DNA of 64,000 bases from Pantoea deleyi (GCF_022647325.1 NZ_CP071405.1:2046001-2110000), one strand, 5' to 3'. Shown: positions 51,454 to 63,326, numbered from the stretch's first letter. The notes: a model not told the origin generated them from the sequence alone. Numbers and translations are program-made.

Positions 51454-52851
51454 TTACGACTTCATGCTGCCGACCATCTCTTCCGGCCGGACCCAGGCAT
51501 CAAACTCCTCTTCCGTCAGGTAGCCCAGCTTCAGCGCAGAGCCTTTCAGCGTCAGCCCCTCTTTGTGCGCCTTTTTGGCAATTTCGGCGGCTTTATCATA
51601 ACCAATGTGGGTATTCAGCGCCGTCACCAGCATCAGCGACTCATTCAGCAGCTGATCGATGCGTTCGCGCACCGGCTCGATGCCGACTGCGCAGTGATGG
51701 TTGAAGCTGTCCATGCCGTCCGCCAGCAGGCGCACCGACTGCAGGAAGTTATGGATAATCATCGGGCGGAAGACGTTAAGCTCGAAGTTACCGGACGCAC
51801 CGCCCATGTTGATCGCCACGTCGTTGCCCATTACCTGGCAGCAGAGCATGGTCATCGCCTCGCACTGGGTCGGATTGACCTTGCCTGGCATGATCGAGCT
51901 GCCCGGTTCATTTTCCGGGATCGCAATTTCGCCGATGCCGCAGCGCGGGCCGGATGAGAGCCAGCGCACGTCGTTAGCGATTTTCATCAGCGAGGCGGCC
52001 AGCCCTTTCAGCGCGCCATGCGCGTGGACCAGCGCATCGCAGGTCGCCAGCGCCTCGAACTTGTTCGGCGCCGTGACAAACGGCTGCTTCGTCAGATCGG
52101 CCAGCGCCGCCGCTACCCGCACCGCATACTCCGGATGGGTGTTGAGACCGGTTCCGACGGCGGTGCCGCCCAGCGCCAGCTCCGCTACGTGCGGAATGCT
52201 CTGCTCGATATGCTTCAGGTTATGCTCCAGCATCGCCACCCAGCCGGAGATCTCCTGCCCCAGAGTCAGCGGCGTGGCATCCTGCAGATGAGTACGCCCA
52301 ATCTTGACGATATCTTTAAAGGCGTCGGACTTCTGGCTCAGGGTCTGTTTCAGCACCTGAATCTGCGGGATCAGCTGTTCGCGCAGGGCGATGACGGCGG
52401 CCACATGCATGGCGGTCGGAAAGACGTCGTTGGAGCTCTGGCTCTTGTTCACATCGTCGTTGGGATGAACCAGCCGCGACATGCCGCGCTCGCCGCCCAG
52501 CAGTTCACTGGCGCGGTTGGCCAGCACCTCATTCATATTCATGTTGGTCTGCGTACCGGAACCGGTCTGCCAGATCGCCAGCGGAAACTCTTCCGCATGC
52601 TGGTCGGCCAGCACCTCATCCGCCGCGCGGACAATCGCATCGGCCCGTTCAGCGGGCAGCAGGCCCAGATCGCGGTTGACGCTGGCCGCCGCCCGCTTGG
52701 TCAGCGCCAGGGCGTGCACCAGCGCGGTGGGCATTTTTTCGGTTGAGATGCGGAAGTGCTCCAGTGAGCGCTGGGTCTGCGCGCCCCACAGTTTGTCTGC
52801 CGGTACGTCGATGGGGCCCATTGAATCTTTCTCAATGCGGTTGGCTGCCAT
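51454..52851 (-). CDS. fumC: Fumarase C (class II fumarate hydratase)
   Basis: A 465-residue class II fumarase. The signature [11 protein letters not shown] is present, as are [13 protein letters not shown] and the TH motif RTHLQDATP. It interconverts fumarate and malate without an iron-sulfur cluster. AAGGAG lies 8-9 bases before the ATG at 52851. In E. coli fumA follows; here none is present on this side and manA lies divergent. Confidence 0.95.
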   Translation of the reverse strand: MAANRIEKDSMGPIDVPADKLWGAQTQRSLEHFRISTEKMPTALVHALALTKRAAASVNRDLGLLPAERADAIVRAADEVLADQHAEEFPLAIWQTGSGTQTNMNMNEVLANRASELLGGERGMSRLVHPNDDVNKSQSSNDVFPTAMHVAAVIALREQLIPQIQVLKQTLSQKSDAFKDIVKIGRTHLQDATPLTLGQEISGWVAMLEHNLKHIEQSIPHVAELALGGTAVGTGLNTHPEYAVRVAAALADLTKQPFVTAPNKFEALATCDALVHAHGALKGLAASLMKIANDVRWLSSGPRCGIGEIAIPENEPGSSIMPGKVNPTQCEAMTMLCCQVMGNDVAINMGGASGNFELNVFRPMIIHNFLQSVRLLADGMDSFNHHCAVGIEPVRERIDQLLNESLMLVTALNTHIGYDKAAEIAKKAHKEGLTLKGSALKLGYLTEEEFDAWVRPEEMVGSMKS

Positions 52852-53041
52852 GAATACATCTCCTTTACCTGTATTTAAATGAATGTGTGCCTGTTCTGAC
52901 GAGGGTCCAGGGGTACACCGGATCGCAATACACAATAATTTAACATTATCAGAGCTTAGCGCCGTTTGGGATCGGGTCGCTATTTTTAACGACAGTTTCT
53001 GCTTTAATAACGACCATAATTTTCGTGCCCGGGAGTTCGTG

Positions 53042-54217
53042 ATGCAAAAAATGAACAACTCACTGCAAAATTATGCCTGGGGTAGCCAGACGGCATTGAC
53101 CCGGCTCTATGGGATTGCCAACCCGCAGGGCCAGCCGATGGCGGAACTCTGGATGGGCGCGCATCCGAAAAGCCCCTCCACCGTCTCTGACCGGGGTCAT
53201 CCGCGGTCGCTGCGAGAGGTGATCGCGGCCGACCCGGTTGCCATGCTGGGTGAAACCGTTGCCCGGCGTTTTGGTGAACTGCCCTTCCTCTTCAAAGTCC
53301 TCTCTGCCGACCGGCCCCTCTCCATTCAGGTTCACCCCAGCAAGCCCGCCGCCGAGGCAGGCTTTGCCCGTGAGAATGCGGCCGGGATCCCTTCCGGTGC
53401 GGCGGAGCGCAACTATAAAGATCCTAACCACAAGCCGGAGCTGCTTTACGCGCTGACGCCTTTCCAGGCGATGAACGGTTTCCGCACGATCACGGAAATG
53501 GTGTCACTTCTGGAGCCGGTCGCGGGTGCCCATCCGCAGATTGCCCATTTTCTGCAGCATCCCGACCTGAAAACCCTGGCGACACTCTTCTCTGCCCTGC
53601 TCTCGCTGGAAAGGGAAGCGAAGTCGCGGGCGCTGGACGTCCTGAAATCAGTGCTTGATGTGCAGCAGGGCGAACCCTGGCAGACCGTCCGCGCCATCGC
53701 GGCGGACTATCCCGACGACTGCGGCCTGTTCTCACCCTTGCTGCTGAATGTCAGGACGCTGCAGCCAGGCGAAGCGATGTTTCTCTATGCGGAAACGCCG
53801 CACGCCTATCTGAAAGGCGTGGCGCTGGAGGTGATGGCCAACTCCGACAATGTTCTGCGCGCCGGGTTAACCCCGAAATATATTGATGTCGCTGAGCTGA
53901 TGGCCAACCTGAAGTTTGAAGAGAAACCCGCCAGCGCGTTACTGATTGCGCCGACGCAACAGGACCACGCCCTGCGCTTCCCGGTTCCGGTGGAGGATTT
54001 TGCCTTCGCCATTCACACGCTCAGCGCCGCGCCGCAATCGCTGGCGCAGCAGAGTGCCGCCGTGCTGTTCTGCATCGAGGGCCAGGCGATGGTGGTCAGA
54101 GGCGATGAGCAACTGACGCTGAAACCCGGTGAGTCCTGCTTTGTACCCGCCTGTGAATCACCCGTGTCGGTGGCCGGAACAGGCCGTCTGGCGCGGGTAT
54201 TTAACGACTTAGGGTGA
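53042..54217 (+). CDS. manA: Mannose-6-phosphate isomerase
   Basis: A 391-residue type I phosphomannose isomerase, the same length as E. coli ManA. Zinc ligands are visible in SIQVHPSK (Gln and His), KPELLYAL (Glu), and AETPHAYL (His). It converts mannose 6-phosphate and fructose 6-phosphate. The ATG at 53042 gives the normal N-terminus [15 protein letters not shown]. Confidence 0.95.
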   Translation: MQKMNNSLQNYAWGSQTALTRLYGIANPQGQPMAELWMGAHPKSPSTVSDRGHPRSLREVIAADPVAMLGETVARRFGELPFLFKVLSADRPLSIQVHPSKPAAEAGFARENAAGIPSGAAERNYKDPNHKPELLYALTPFQAMNGFRTITEMVSLLEPVAGAHPQIAHFLQHPDLKTLATLFSALLSLEREAKSRALDVLKSVLDVQQGEPWQTVRAIAADYPDDCGLFSPLLLNVRTLQPGEAMFLYAETPHAYLKGVALEVMANSDNVLRAGLTPKYIDVAELMANLKFEEKPASALLIAPTQQDHALRFPVPVEDFAFAIHTLSAAPQSLAQQSAAVLFCIEGQAMVVRGDEQLTLKPGESCFVPACESPVSVAGTGRLARVFNDLG

Positions 54218-54270
54218 ACCGGCTGACGAAGGGCCGCTTAACTGCTATTATTTCAACCTATTAGCATTTA

Positions 54271-54292
54271 AACGCCTCCGGGCGTTTTTCTT
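54271..54292 (+). terminator. Terminator after manA
   Basis: AACGCC-TCCG-GGCGTT followed by TTTC, about 55 bp after the manA stop codon. Confidence 0.85.
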
Positions 54293-54349
54293 CGGTCGTC
54301 AGGGCAGACCTGCGGCGTAAGCGGACTCAAGGATAAGGACGAATCAGCA

Positions 54350-55849
54350 ATGAAAAAGACCAATGTTGCCGTAGGTGTCATCATCGCACTGGGTGTAATC
54401 TGGACTGGCGCGGCATGGTTCACTGGCAAGCAGATTGAAAGCCACCGGGATCAGCTGGTCCAGAATGCCAACGCGCAGCTGAATGCTTATGCCCCCAACA
54501 GCCGACTGAAGATCAGCTATCAGGATTACCAGCGCGGCGTGTTCAGCAGCAAAGTGAATCTGGTGATTCAGGCCAGCTCACAGACGGAAGATAATCCGCT
54601 GCTCAAGCCCGGCCAGAGCCTGGTGCTGAATGAAACCATCGACCACGGCCCCTTCCCGTTTGCGCAGCTGAAGCATTTCAACCTGATCCCGAGCATGGCG
54701 TCGATTCATACCGAACTGGCGAACACCGACGCGGTGAAGAAGCTTTTTGAGCTGACCGGGAATCAATCCCTGATCAACGCGGATACCCGCATTGGCTACA
54801 GCGGCGCAACCGATACGGCGCTGCGCATCCTGCCGATTGATTATCAGAACGCGCAGAGCGGCGAACGTCTGGCGACCAATGGCGGAACCTTTAACGTCAG
54901 CGCGGACAACAAAGGCGACAAAGTGTCGCTCGACAGCGACGTGGATAGCCTGGCGCTGACCAGCAAAAATGAGATGGGTCAGCCGGTGCTGTTCACCCTG
55001 AACGGCCTGAAGCTGAGCGGCAACACCCACCTCAGCCCGGAAGGCGTGCGGATTGGCGACCAGTCGGTAAATATTGAGAAGGTCAATGCCAGCATCAACG
55101 GTCAGGACGCCCTGACGCTGCACAACATGAAAGGCACCTCCTCGTTCGATAACAGCGCCGGCAAGATTGGCGGCAATATCGACTATCAGGTGGAAAGCGT
55201 TCAGCTGCAGAAGCAGGACTTTGGTCAGGCCGCGCTGAAAATGAAACTGTCGCAGTTTGACGCTCAGGCGGTCAAAGCCTTCTCCGATCGCTATAACGCG
55301 CAGATGCAGGCACTGCAGAACCAGCCGGGCCTGGCGGACGATCCGATTCGCTATCAGGCGGGCGTGCATGAAATCCTGATGAACAACCTGCCGATGCTGC
55401 TGAAAGGCTCGCCATCCCTCAGCATCGCACCGCTGAGCTGGAAAAACGATAAAGGGGAAAGCACCTTTAACCTGACCGCTAACTTCAACGATCCCTCTCT
55501 GGTGAACGGCGAAGCCCAGAGCCTGAGCGCTATGGTGGATCGGGTTCTGAAGTCACTGGACAGCAAGCTGACGATCAACATGCCGATGGCGACCGAGACC
55601 ATGCACAAAGTGGGTCTGGCCGAGGGCTATCAGGCGGACGACGCACAGAAACTGGCTGACCAGCAGGTGAAAGGTCTGGCGGCGATGGGTCAGATGTTCC
55701 GACTGACGCAGCAGCAGGACAACAACATCGTGACCAGCCTGCAGTACACCAATGGCCAGGTCAATATGAACGGCGACAAGATGACGCTGGAGCAGTTCCT
55801 GTCCCGCTACATGCTGGGGATGCCGACCAGCGAAGGCATGCCACAGTAA
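54350..55849 (+). CDS. ydgA: YdgA-family (DUF945) periplasmic protein
   Basis: A 499-residue protein of the YdgA family. One N-terminal hydrophobic segment (VAVGVIIALGVIWTGAAWF) anchors or exports it; the rest is beta-rich (YQDYQRGVFSSKVNL, DHGPFPFAQLKHFNLIPSMA). YdgA follows manA in E. coli too. Its function is poorly defined; links to envelope stress and biofilm have been suggested. Confidence 0.9.
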   Translation: MKKTNVAVGVIIALGVIWTGAAWFTGKQIESHRDQLVQNANAQLNAYAPNSRLKISYQDYQRGVFSSKVNLVIQASSQTEDNPLLKPGQSLVLNETIDHGPFPFAQLKHFNLIPSMASIHTELANTDAVKKLFELTGNQSLINADTRIGYSGATDTALRILPIDYQNAQSGERLATNGGTFNVSADNKGDKVSLDSDVDSLALTSKNEMGQPVLFTLNGLKLSGNTHLSPEGVRIGDQSVNIEKVNASINGQDALTLHNMKGTSSFDNSAGKIGGNIDYQVESVQLQKQDFGQAALKMKLSQFDAQAVKAFSDRYNAQMQALQNQPGLADDPIRYQAGVHEILMNNLPMLLKGSPSLSIAPLSWKNDKGESTFNLTANFNDPSLVNGEAQSLSAMVDRVLKSLDSKLTINMPMATETMHKVGLAEGYQADDAQKLADQQVKGLAAMGQMFRLTQQQDNNIVTSLQYTNGQVNMNGDKMTLEQFLSRYMLGMPTSEGMPQ

Positions 55850-55866
55850 CTCGCCTCATCGCATCA

Positions 55867-55892
55867 GAGCGGCCTTCGGGCCGCTTTTTTTT
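55867..55892 (+). terminator. Terminator after ydgA
   Basis: AGCGGCC-TTC-GGGCCGCT followed by eight Ts, 18 bp after the stop codon. Confidence 0.93.
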
Positions 55893-56039
55893 ATCGCTGA
55901 ACGGCCAGATCAGGCCTTCGGGCGGGGTAATGGGTAATTATGCAGCATCCGGCGGCGCCGTTTGCGCAAATAACTGGCGCTGTTGCGCATGATATTTTTA
56001 TAATGCTCTGCACGTCACTGACAACTGAGCGAGTGCACC

Positions 56040-57035
56040 ATGATCGATTCCAAAATTCCCCTGACTGATATTCATCGCCACCTCGATGGCAACATCCGTG
56101 CACAGACCATCCTTGATTTAGGCCGCCAGTTTAATCTTGACCTGCCCGCTTCCACGCTGGAAACGCTGCGTCCGCACGTCCAGGTGGGCCAGAACGAGCC
56201 TGACCTCGTGAGTTTTCTGCAGAAGCTCGACTGGGGCGTAAAAGTGCTGGGCGATCTGGATGCCTGCCGCCGCATCGCCCGCGAGAATATTGAAGATGCC
56301 GCCCGCGCCGGTATTCACTACGCTGAGCTCCGTTTTTCCCCCGGTTACATGGCGATGACCCACAACCTGCCCATCGCCGGGGTGGTGGAAGCGGTCATTG
56401 ACGGCGTGCGCGCCGGTCGTCAGCAGCACGATATCGACGTGCGTCTGATCGGGATCATGAGCCGGACCTTCGGTGAAGAGGCCTGCCTCAACGAGCTGGA
56501 GGGATTACTGGCGCATCGGGATCACATCACCGCGGTCGATCTGGCGGGTGATGAGCTGGGCTTCCCCGGCAGCGAATTCCTGAGCCACTTCACGCGGGCG
56601 CGCGATGCGGGTTTCCGCGTGACCGTGCATGCGGGCGAAGCTGCCGGTCCGGAGAGCATCTGGCAGGCGATTCGTGAGCTGGGCGCGGAGCGTATCGGTC
56701 ACGGCGTGAAAGCGATCGAGGATCGGGCGCTGATGGACTTCCTGGCGGAGCATCGCATTGGCATCGAATCCTGCCTGACCTCCAACATCCAGACCAGCAC
56801 CGTGCCGTCTCTGGCGCAGCATCCGCTGAAGACCTTCCTTGAGCACGGCATTCTGGCGACCATTAACACCGACGACCCGGCGGTTCAGGGCATTGAGCTG
56901 GCCCATGAGTATCATCATGCGGCCCCAGCCGCAGGCCTGAGCGCCGCGCAGATCCGTCAGGCGCAGGAAAATGGCCTGACGATCGCCTTCCTCAGCGAGG
57001 CCGAGAAAGCGGCCATTCGCGCCCGCGTCCAGTAA
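56040..57035 (+). CDS. add: Adenosine deaminase
   Basis: A 331-residue zinc adenosine deaminase. Metal and catalytic residues are in DIHRHLDGN (the two His), [11 protein letters not shown] (His and Glu), RIGHGVKAI and NTDDPAV (Asp). It deaminates adenosine and deoxyadenosine in purine salvage. The add-ydgJ pair is also adjacent in E. coli, here convergent. Confidence 0.95.
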   Translation: MIDSKIPLTDIHRHLDGNIRAQTILDLGRQFNLDLPASTLETLRPHVQVGQNEPDLVSFLQKLDWGVKVLGDLDACRRIARENIEDAARAGIHYAELRFSPGYMAMTHNLPIAGVVEAVIDGVRAGRQQHDIDVRLIGIMSRTFGEEACLNELEGLLAHRDHITAVDLAGDELGFPGSEFLSHFTRARDAGFRVTVHAGEAAGPESIWQAIRELGAERIGHGVKAIEDRALMDFLAEHRIGIESCLTSNIQTSTVPSLAQHPLKTFLEHGILATINTDDPAVQGIELAHEYHHAAPAAGLSAAQIRQAQENGLTIAFLSEAEKAAIRARVQ

Positions 57036-57045
57036 TCCCGTCGCG

Positions 57046-57076
57046 CAAAAAAACGGGCCGTTTATCCGGCCCGTTC
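57046..57076. terminator. Terminator between add and ydgJ
   Basis: ACGGGCC and GGCCCGT pair over seven bases. On the minus strand seven Ts follow the stem, so it mainly ends ydgJ; on the plus strand TCTGCTT is weaker. Confidence 0.85.
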
Positions 57077-57098
57077 TGCTTGCTCTCTTATCCGGCGA

Positions 57099-58145
57099 TC
57101 AGACGCGCTTCAGCGACATCGTCTGGCGCTTCTCGGCGGATTGCAGACCCAGCTCGATCAGCTCCATCACCTGAATCGCCTCTTCCGCCGTAACCGGGTT
57201 ATTGCCCCGTCCGGCGATCGCCTCGCGCACTGCCGCATAATAAGCCGGATAGTTGCCCGGCTGCGTCAGCTGCGTGGTTTCATTCAGCGCATCGCCCTCT
57301 ACCAGCGTCAGGGTGCCATCGCGCATGTCGTAGCCCCAGTCCGCCTGCGGCGGGAAGTCACCGGATTTCAGACGATCTTCCTGCGGGTCCAGCCCATATT
57401 TGATGTAGCTGCCGCGGGTGCCGTGCACCGTATAGCGGGCGGACTCCGCCGCCACCAGCATGCTGGCGTGCAGCACCACACGGCGCTGTGGATAGGTCAG
57501 CGTGGCATGGAAGTAGTCCGTGGTCTGCGCGCCCGGCCGCATCTCCGCCAGATCGACAGTGATGGCGACCGGCGGGCCAAACAGCTGCAGCGCCTGGTCC
57601 AGCAGATGCGGCCCCAGGTCGTACCAGATGCCGCTGCCTGCGCCCTTCATTTCGCGCCAGCGATTGCGGACTTCCAGACGGAAGCGGTCAAAGTGCGACT
57701 CAAAATAGCGCACCTCGCCCAGCGTACCGGCTTCAAGCAGCGATTTCAGCGTCAGGAAGTCGCTGTCCCAGCGGCGGTTGTGGAACACGGAGAGCAGCAG
57801 CCCTTTCGCTTTCGCCAGCGCATCCAGTTCACGCGCCTGTGACAACGTCACGGTAAACGGCTTATCGACCACAACATGCTTGCCAGCATTCAGCGCGGCT
57901 TTGGCCAGCGGGAAGTGCGTATCGTTCGGGGTGGGGATCACAATCAGCTGCAGCGTCGGGTCATCCAGCAGCGCCTGAGGATCGGCCACCACCTGAACGC
58001 CAGGCCAGTCGGCGTGGACTTTGCTGGCGTCGCTACTGGAAATCGCAGCCAGCTCCACGTCCGGCGTTCCCGCAATCAGCGGGGCGTGAAACGTTTTACT
58101 GGCAAAACCGTAGCCGATCAGACCCACACGTAATTTATCGCTCAT
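57099..58145 (-). CDS. ydgJ: Gfo/Idh/MocA-family oxidoreductase (YdgJ-like)
   Basis: A 348-residue NAD(P)-dependent oxidoreductase. The dinucleotide motif is GLIGYGFASKTFHAPLI, followed by the substrate-site sequence VVDKPFTVTLSQA (Lys-Pro) and GSGIWYDLGPHLLDQALQLFG. It matches E. coli YdgJ in sequence and position next to add. The natural sugar or polyol substrate is unknown. GAGAGGAAG precedes the ATG. Confidence 0.92.
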   Translation of the reverse strand: MSDKLRVGLIGYGFASKTFHAPLIAGTPDVELAAISSSDASKVHADWPGVQVVADPQALLDDPTLQLIVIPTPNDTHFPLAKAALNAGKHVVVDKPFTVTLSQARELDALAKAKGLLLSVFHNRRWDSDFLTLKSLLEAGTLGEVRYFESHFDRFRLEVRNRWREMKGAGSGIWYDLGPHLLDQALQLFGPPVAITVDLAEMRPGAQTTDYFHATLTYPQRRVVLHASMLVAAESARYTVHGTRGSYIKYGLDPQEDRLKSGDFPPQADWGYDMRDGTLTLVEGDALNETTQLTQPGNYPAYYAAVREAIAGRGNNPVTAEEAIQVMELIELGLQSAEKRQTMSLKRV

Positions 58146-58367
58146 TTTGCTTCCTCTCAGAGCCAGGCCCATCCGGTGAAACAGCGACCGACAGTCCGTG
58201 CACGCACCGTGCAGCCCCCCCACACCGACGGATAACTGTGAGGAGAGCGCACTGCGCGGCATGGGACTGACGTCGGGAGCCGCCAGATGGGTCAGGTATG
58301 TTGTCGCTAACCTGATTGATTTAAGACGATCAACCGGATGCGAACAAGGAGGAATTTCCCGAAAAAA

Positions 58368-59285
58368 CTAAGAGATAGCACTCCGCGCTAAAGGCCAGGC
58401 GGTCTGTGCCGCGAGGCTGTCGTGGGCATCCTGATTACGGCGGCGGAAGTCGCTGGGGCTGACGCCGACCCGCTTGCGGAACACCCGCGAAAAGTAGAGC
58501 TGGTCGTCGTAGCCCACTTCACGCCCGACCGAGGCGATCGGTTCCTGGGTGGTCTGCAGCAGCAGTTTGGCACGGATCACCCGCTGATCTTCCCGCCAGC
58601 GCAGCAGGTTAACGCCCATCTGCTCGCGGAACAGATGCGCCAGCCGTGACGGCGACAGACAGACATGACGCGCCACCTCCTCGATTCTGACCTCGCTGGC
58701 GAGATGGTTGGTGACATACTGACAGGCTTCGATGACGCGGGGATCGCGGATCAGCTGATGGCTGCGCGGATCTTCTTCGACGGCGCGCAGCAGGAGCCGT
58801 TCCAGCAGGTTCATCGCCAGCTCTTCCGCAAAGCGGCGGCCGGAGTTGTGGGTCTGTTCGATGCTGGCAAACAGGCGGTCGAACTCGCCGCGCAGCGATT
58901 CCGGCAGCAGCAGGCGTCCCACGCCCTCCTGCTCATCCTGCCAGCGCAGCCAGTCCTGCCAGTAGGCGCGCGGACGGAAATAGACCCAGCGATGGAACCA
59001 CTGCGGGCTGTCCGGCGCGCGGCCATAATAGTGGGCGGTTTTGGGCTGGAACAGCAGCAGTTCGCCCGGTTCGCAGTCGAATGCCCGCTCGCCGTCGAAT
59101 ACCCGTCCCTTCCCTTTGATGGTGAGATTCAGAATGTAACCTTTCATGCCGTGCGGACGATCGATAAAGAAATCGAGCGGGCCATCGGCGGTAATCGGGG
59201 TCAGGCCCGCTACCAGCCAGGCATTAAATGAATAGCCCGGCAACAAGGGGTTTTGCTGTTCGGCCGGTAATTCACGGTGATACAT
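58368..59285 (-). CDS. araC: AraC, arabinose operon regulator
   Basis: A 305-residue AraC. The N-terminal arabinose-binding cupin has [23 protein letters not shown] and [17 protein letters not shown]; the C-terminal DNA-binding domain has [29 protein letters not shown]. Unlike E. coli, araC is not divergent from araB here but lies at the end of the araFGH series, 76 bp after araH. GAGGG precedes the ATG at 59285. Confidence 0.93.
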   Translation of the reverse strand: MYHRELPAEQQNPLLPGYSFNAWLVAGLTPITADGPLDFFIDRPHGMKGYILNLTIKGKGRVFDGERAFDCEPGELLLFQPKTAHYYGRAPDSPQWFHRWVYFRPRAYWQDWLRWQDEQEGVGRLLLPESLRGEFDRLFASIEQTHNSGRRFAEELAMNLLERLLLRAVEEDPRSHQLIRDPRVIEACQYVTNHLASEVRIEEVARHVCLSPSRLAHLFREQMGVNLLRWREDQRVIRAKLLLQTTQEPIASVGREVGYDDQLYFSRVFRKRVGVSPSDFRRRNQDAHDSLAAQTAWPLARSAIS

Positions 59286-59361
59286 AGCACCCTCACTCAG
59301 TCTGTTATTGTCCGGATAGCCCGCAAAGAAGGCTGCATCTGCGGGCCAACGACTCGCGCAA

Positions 59362-60345
59362 TCAGGCTTTTTTCTGTTTGTAACGGTCAAATATCACCGC
59401 AGCTAACAGTATCAGACCGCGCACCACATACTGTGAGAATGGCGAGATATTCAATAAATTCATCGCATTCTCAACCGTGCCCAGGATCAGTACCCCGGCC
59501 ACAACATAGGAGATTTTGCCGATCCCCCCCTTCAGCGAAACGCCGCCCAGCACGCAGGCTGAGATCACCACCAGCTCATAGCCGATTGAGGTCATCGGCT
59601 GGCCGCTGGTCATGCGTGACGCCAGGATGATGCCCGCCGCCGCCGACACCAGACCGGAGAGGATAAAGATGATGATGCGGGTGCGCACCACCGGCACGCC
59701 CGCCAGCCGCGCCGCCTCTTCATTGCCGCCGATGGCCAGCGTGTTACGGCCAAAGGTGGTTTTGTTGAGCAGGAAACCGAAGATCAGCATCGTCGCCAGG
59801 GTCAGCCAGATCGGCGCCGGTACGCCCAGCCAGTTAGCGAAGCCCAGCGCAAAAAAGCGCTCATCTTCGATGCCGACCGCTTTACCGTCGGAGAAGATAT
59901 AGGCCAGACCGCGTACGATCTGCATCGTCGCCAGCGTGGTGATCAGGGCGTTGATCTTCAGCCGGGCAATCACGAAGCCGTTGATAAAGCCCGTGATCAT
60001 CCCCAGCACCAGACCGGCCGCGACGCCAATCCACAGGCTTTCGGTCATGTTGATCACCACGGCGGTGACCACGCCCGCGCAGGCGATGACCGAGGCAACC
60101 GACAGGTCAAAATCCCCGGACGCCAGGCAGAACAGCATGCCGCAGGCGACCATGCCGGACATCGACATCGCCAGCCCCAGGCCTTTCATATTGATAAAGG
60201 AGCCAAAGTTCGGCACGAAGATCGCACAGACAATAAACAGCAGCGCAAAAACGACCAGCATGCCGAAGTTGTCCCAGATGCGACCTAACTGCAGTCCGCC
60301 GCGTGATGCAGGCTGCGGCGTATTTGAGGTCGTGGATGAAGCCAT
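59362..60345 (-). CDS. araH: AraH, arabinose ABC transporter permease
   Basis: A 327-residue permease of the AraH/RbsC type with about ten helices ([49 protein letters not shown]). It would form the membrane channel used by AraF and AraG. It follows araG by 12 bp. Confidence 0.93.
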   Translation of the reverse strand: MASSTTSNTPQPASRGGLQLGRIWDNFGMLVVFALLFIVCAIFVPNFGSFINMKGLGLAMSMSGMVACGMLFCLASGDFDLSVASVIACAGVVTAVVINMTESLWIGVAAGLVLGMITGFINGFVIARLKINALITTLATMQIVRGLAYIFSDGKAVGIEDERFFALGFANWLGVPAPIWLTLATMLIFGFLLNKTTFGRNTLAIGGNEEAARLAGVPVVRTRIIIFILSGLVSAAAGIILASRMTSGQPMTSIGYELVVISACVLGGVSLKGGIGKISYVVAGVLILGTVENAMNLLNISPFSQYVVRGLILLAAVIFDRYKQKKA

Positions 60346-60357
60346 GATGCTCTCCTG

Positions 60358-61878
60358 TCAGGCCACGGCGGCCGCTTGAGTGGTTTTAGGCATCGCCAGG
60401 CTCAGCGTCTGCTGCTCCGTGGCGTCGTCGTGCAGCAGTTCACCGGCGATGGCGCCTTCGCGCATCACCACGATGCGATCGGCCAGGCCCATCACTTCCG
60501 GTAAATCGCTGGAGGCGAACAGCACCGCGATGCCCCGGTTCGCCAGCTGATAAATCAGGTTATAGATCTCGTGTTTGGCCCCGACGTCAATGCCGCGCGT
60601 CGGCTCATCCAGCAGGATCACCTTCATCTCTTCCGACAGCCAGCGTCCCAGAATCGCCTTCTGCTGGTTGCCGCCGGAGAGGTTCATGATCAGCTGATCG
60701 GCGCTGGGCGTTTTGATGTTCAGCGAGCGGATGTGGCTGTCGGCGTTTTTGTTTTCCCAGCCGTTTTTGATCAGGCAGCCCGCGGTCAGGTTGTGACGGC
60801 GGGCGCTGATATTGATGTTATCGCGCACCGAATGCACCGGAATGATCCCCTCGGCTTTGCGATCTTCCGGGCAGAGCATAATGCCCGCACGAATGGCGTC
60901 GATCGGCTCGCGCAGTGGCAGCGGCTTGCCATCCAGGATCACCTGTCCGCCACGCAGACGGGTGCCGCCAAACAGCCCTTTCAGCAGTTCACTGCGTCCG
61001 GCACCTACCAGGCCAAACAGCCCGACGATTTCACCGGCGTGTACCTTCAGCGAAACTGGCGTACGGACGCCCTTCGCTTCGACCTTATCCAGCTCCAGCC
61101 GTACCGCGCCTTTCGCGCGCGGCGTGTAGCCATAGATGTCACCGAGATTACGGCCCACCATCGCCTGCACCAGATCGTCGTGATGGGTGTTCGCCATATC
61201 GGTGAAGGTGCGCACGTAGCGGCCATCCTTGAAGACGGTGATGGCATCGCTGAGGGCAAAGATCTCTTCCATACGGTGTGAAACGTAGAGCACCACCCGG
61301 CCCTCCTCACGGAGCTGGCGGATGACGCGGAACAGGTTGTCGATCTCACGCGCCGACAGGGAGCTGGTCGGCTCATCGAAGGCGATGATGCGCGCGTTAC
61401 GCGCCAGCGCCTTGGCAATCTCCACCATCTGCCACTGCCCCAGCGACAGGTATTTCAGCGGCATATCCGGATCGATATCCATGCCGAGATTTTTCAGTTG
61501 CAGGCCCGCTTCGTAACGCATCAGCTTACGGTTCACCAGCCCGTGTTTATGGGGGATCTGACCGAGGTAGATATTCTCCGCCACGCTCATTTCCGGCACC
61601 AGATGCAGTTCCTGGTAGATTATGGCCACGCCCGCGTCCAGCGCATCCGTGGTGCGCTGAAAGTTCATCGGCTGGCCTTTGATACGAATCTCACCGCCGC
61701 TTGGCTGATAACTGCCGCTGAGTATTTTTAACAGCGTCGATTTGCCCGCGCCGTTTTCGCCCATCAGCGCATGGACTTCACCGCCGCGGCAGTCGAAAGA
61801 GATATCCTGCAGCGCTTTCACGCCAGGAAAGGTTTTACTGATGCCATGAAACGACAGAAATGCTGAATCAGTGTTCAT
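60358..61878 (-). CDS. araG: AraG, arabinose ABC transporter ATPase
   Basis: A 506-residue double ATPase. First domain: Walker [10 protein letters not shown], signature [17 protein letters not shown], Walker [12 protein letters not shown]. Second domain: modified Walker [10 protein letters not shown], signature [24 protein letters not shown]. The N-terminus matches E. coli AraG from YLSF on. The ATG at 61878 follows GAGGATCC. A 99-bp gap separates it from araF. Confidence 0.95.
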   Translation of the reverse strand: MNTDSAFLSFHGISKTFPGVKALQDISFDCRGGEVHALMGENGAGKSTLLKILSGSYQPSGGEIRIKGQPMNFQRTTDALDAGVAIIYQELHLVPEMSVAENIYLGQIPHKHGLVNRKLMRYEAGLQLKNLGMDIDPDMPLKYLSLGQWQMVEIAKALARNARIIAFDEPTSSLSAREIDNLFRVIRQLREEGRVVLYVSHRMEEIFALSDAITVFKDGRYVRTFTDMANTHHDDLVQAMVGRNLGDIYGYTPRAKGAVRLELDKVEAKGVRTPVSLKVHAGEIVGLFGLVGAGRSELLKGLFGGTRLRGGQVILDGKPLPLREPIDAIRAGIMLCPEDRKAEGIIPVHSVRDNINISARRHNLTAGCLIKNGWENKNADSHIRSLNIKTPSADQLIMNLSGGNQQKAILGRWLSEEMKVILLDEPTRGIDVGAKHEIYNLIYQLANRGIAVLFASSDLPEVMGLADRIVVMREGAIAGELLHDDATEQQTLSLAMPKTTQAAAVA

Positions 61879-61977
61879 GTGGATCCTCACTCTTCCGCGC
61901 CGCCAGCCGGTTAAAACGGGCGACGCGAAATCGGCTACGCAGGATGCCAGGCGGCAACGCGCCTGACAGGCTCAGGG

Positions 61978-62961
61978 TTACATCAGTCCTTTTTTCGCCA
62001 GTTCAGTTTTGAAGTTGTCACGGGTGATCAGCACCACATCGGTCACTTCGGTGAATTTCGCCGGTTCTTCACCTTTGCTGACCCAGTTGTAGAGCATCTG
62101 GCTGCTCTTATAGCCGTGGATATCCGGGCTTGGCAGCAGCGAGCCGTAGAAGCCGGTCGCTTTGTCTTTCGACAGTTCGCTGACCGCATCCACGCCGTTG
62201 ATACCGATGCCGATAACGTCAGCCGCCTTGAAGCCCTGACCTTCTGTGGCGCGCACGCCACCCAGCACGGTGTTGTCATTCATGCCGACAATCAGCCAGT
62301 GTTTGATTTCAGGATGCTGAACCAGCAGGGAGTTACCGGCGTCAAACGCGCCAGGGATATCGTTGGATTTGGTCGGGACCTGATAGATCTGTCCGGCCGG
62401 GAAACCGGCCGCCTTCAGCGCGTCCATGGAGCCGCCGGTGCGACGACGGGCGGTATCCAGTTCGTTAGCCGTAATCGCCATCACGCCGGTGGTTTTCACA
62501 TCCCAGCCGCGCTTCTGCATCTCTTTATAGAGTTCCTGACCCTGACGCTCACCAATTTTAGTCGCCGCCATCATCACCAGCGGCACGGTGTCCATCGGTT
62601 TGCCTTTGGCCGTCACGAACTGATCGTCGACCGCGATGACTTTCAGGCCGTAGCCGCGCGCTTTCGCCATGATGGCCGAGCCGAGTTTCGGATCGGGCGT
62701 ACAGATCACAAAACCTTTCGCACCGTTGGCCGCGAGGCTGTCGATGGCATTCAGGGTTTTTTCCCCATCCGGCACGGCAATTTTGATGACGTCAAAGCCA
62801 AGATCTTTGCCCGCCTTATCGGCGAATTTCCATTCCGTCTGGAACCAGGGTTCTTCTGGTTGCTTGACTAAAAAACCCAGCTTCATGGTCTCGGCGATAG
62901 CGGATTGTGACATAACCGCTGCCAGGCCGATGGCCGCGAATGCTTTAGTGAATTTATGCAT
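61978..62961 (-). CDS. araF: AraF, periplasmic L-arabinose-binding protein
   Basis: A 327-residue periplasmic protein with signal peptide ending SAIA. MKLGFLVKQPEEPWFQTEWKFA starts the mature domain, and LDTARRRTGGSMDALKAAGFPAGQIYQVPTKSNDIPGAFDA matches AraF. It binds arabinose and delivers it to AraGH. It is the first gene of araFGH-araC and divergent from araB. Confidence 0.95.
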   Translation of the reverse strand: MHKFTKAFAAIGLAAVMSQSAIAETMKLGFLVKQPEEPWFQTEWKFADKAGKDLGFDVIKIAVPDGEKTLNAIDSLAANGAKGFVICTPDPKLGSAIMAKARGYGLKVIAVDDQFVTAKGKPMDTVPLVMMAATKIGERQGQELYKEMQKRGWDVKTTGVMAITANELDTARRRTGGSMDALKAAGFPAGQIYQVPTKSNDIPGAFDAGNSLLVQHPEIKHWLIVGMNDNTVLGGVRATEGQGFKAADVIGIGINGVDAVSELSKDKATGFYGSLLPSPDIHGYKSSQMLYNWVSKGEEPAKFTEVTDVVLITRDNFKTELAKKGLM

Positions 62962-63326
62962 GATGCTCTCCGGTACCAGGTTATTTTTCGCTGCTAATAA
63001 CGAATCGGTGTAAACGCTACCAGTTAGTTTTGTTTTGTGGGTACAGCCATAAATCAGTGCGTTAGGCTGCTGTAAACGGTCAGCCTGTGCAGACGCTGGG
63101 CTAGTTTTAGCGGGATTAGCGAAGAAAAATGTAGAGCGGTATCACATCTTAAAATCACGACAAAATGATCCATATATTCAGCAAATTTAACCGGACCTTA
63201 ACTTTTGCAATGGATCACAAAATCACTGCCGATGACAGAAAAGTGCATATTGTCAGCCAGCCATGACTAACCGTTCCGGCGCGCCGAACCCAGGATACAG
63301 GAGTTAACTCATCACAGGAGATTCCA
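62962..63326. promoter_or_regulatory. Divergent araF/araB control region with AraC half-site candidates
   Basis: The 365-bp gap has no gene. TCCATA at 63169-63174 is followed after four bases by CAGC at 63179, reproducing the TCCATA-N4-TAGC junction of the E. coli araI1-I2 pair; the other half-site bases match poorly. A TCACA half-site of CRP type is near 63142. The region is AT-rich at 63,130-63,250. AGGAG precedes araB. Confidence 0.55.

Noticed and set aside
63125..63150. CRP site in the araF/araB gap
   Set aside because: The TCACA half is present but the opposite half is at the wrong spacing (seven bases) and mismatched; mentioned only as a half-site.
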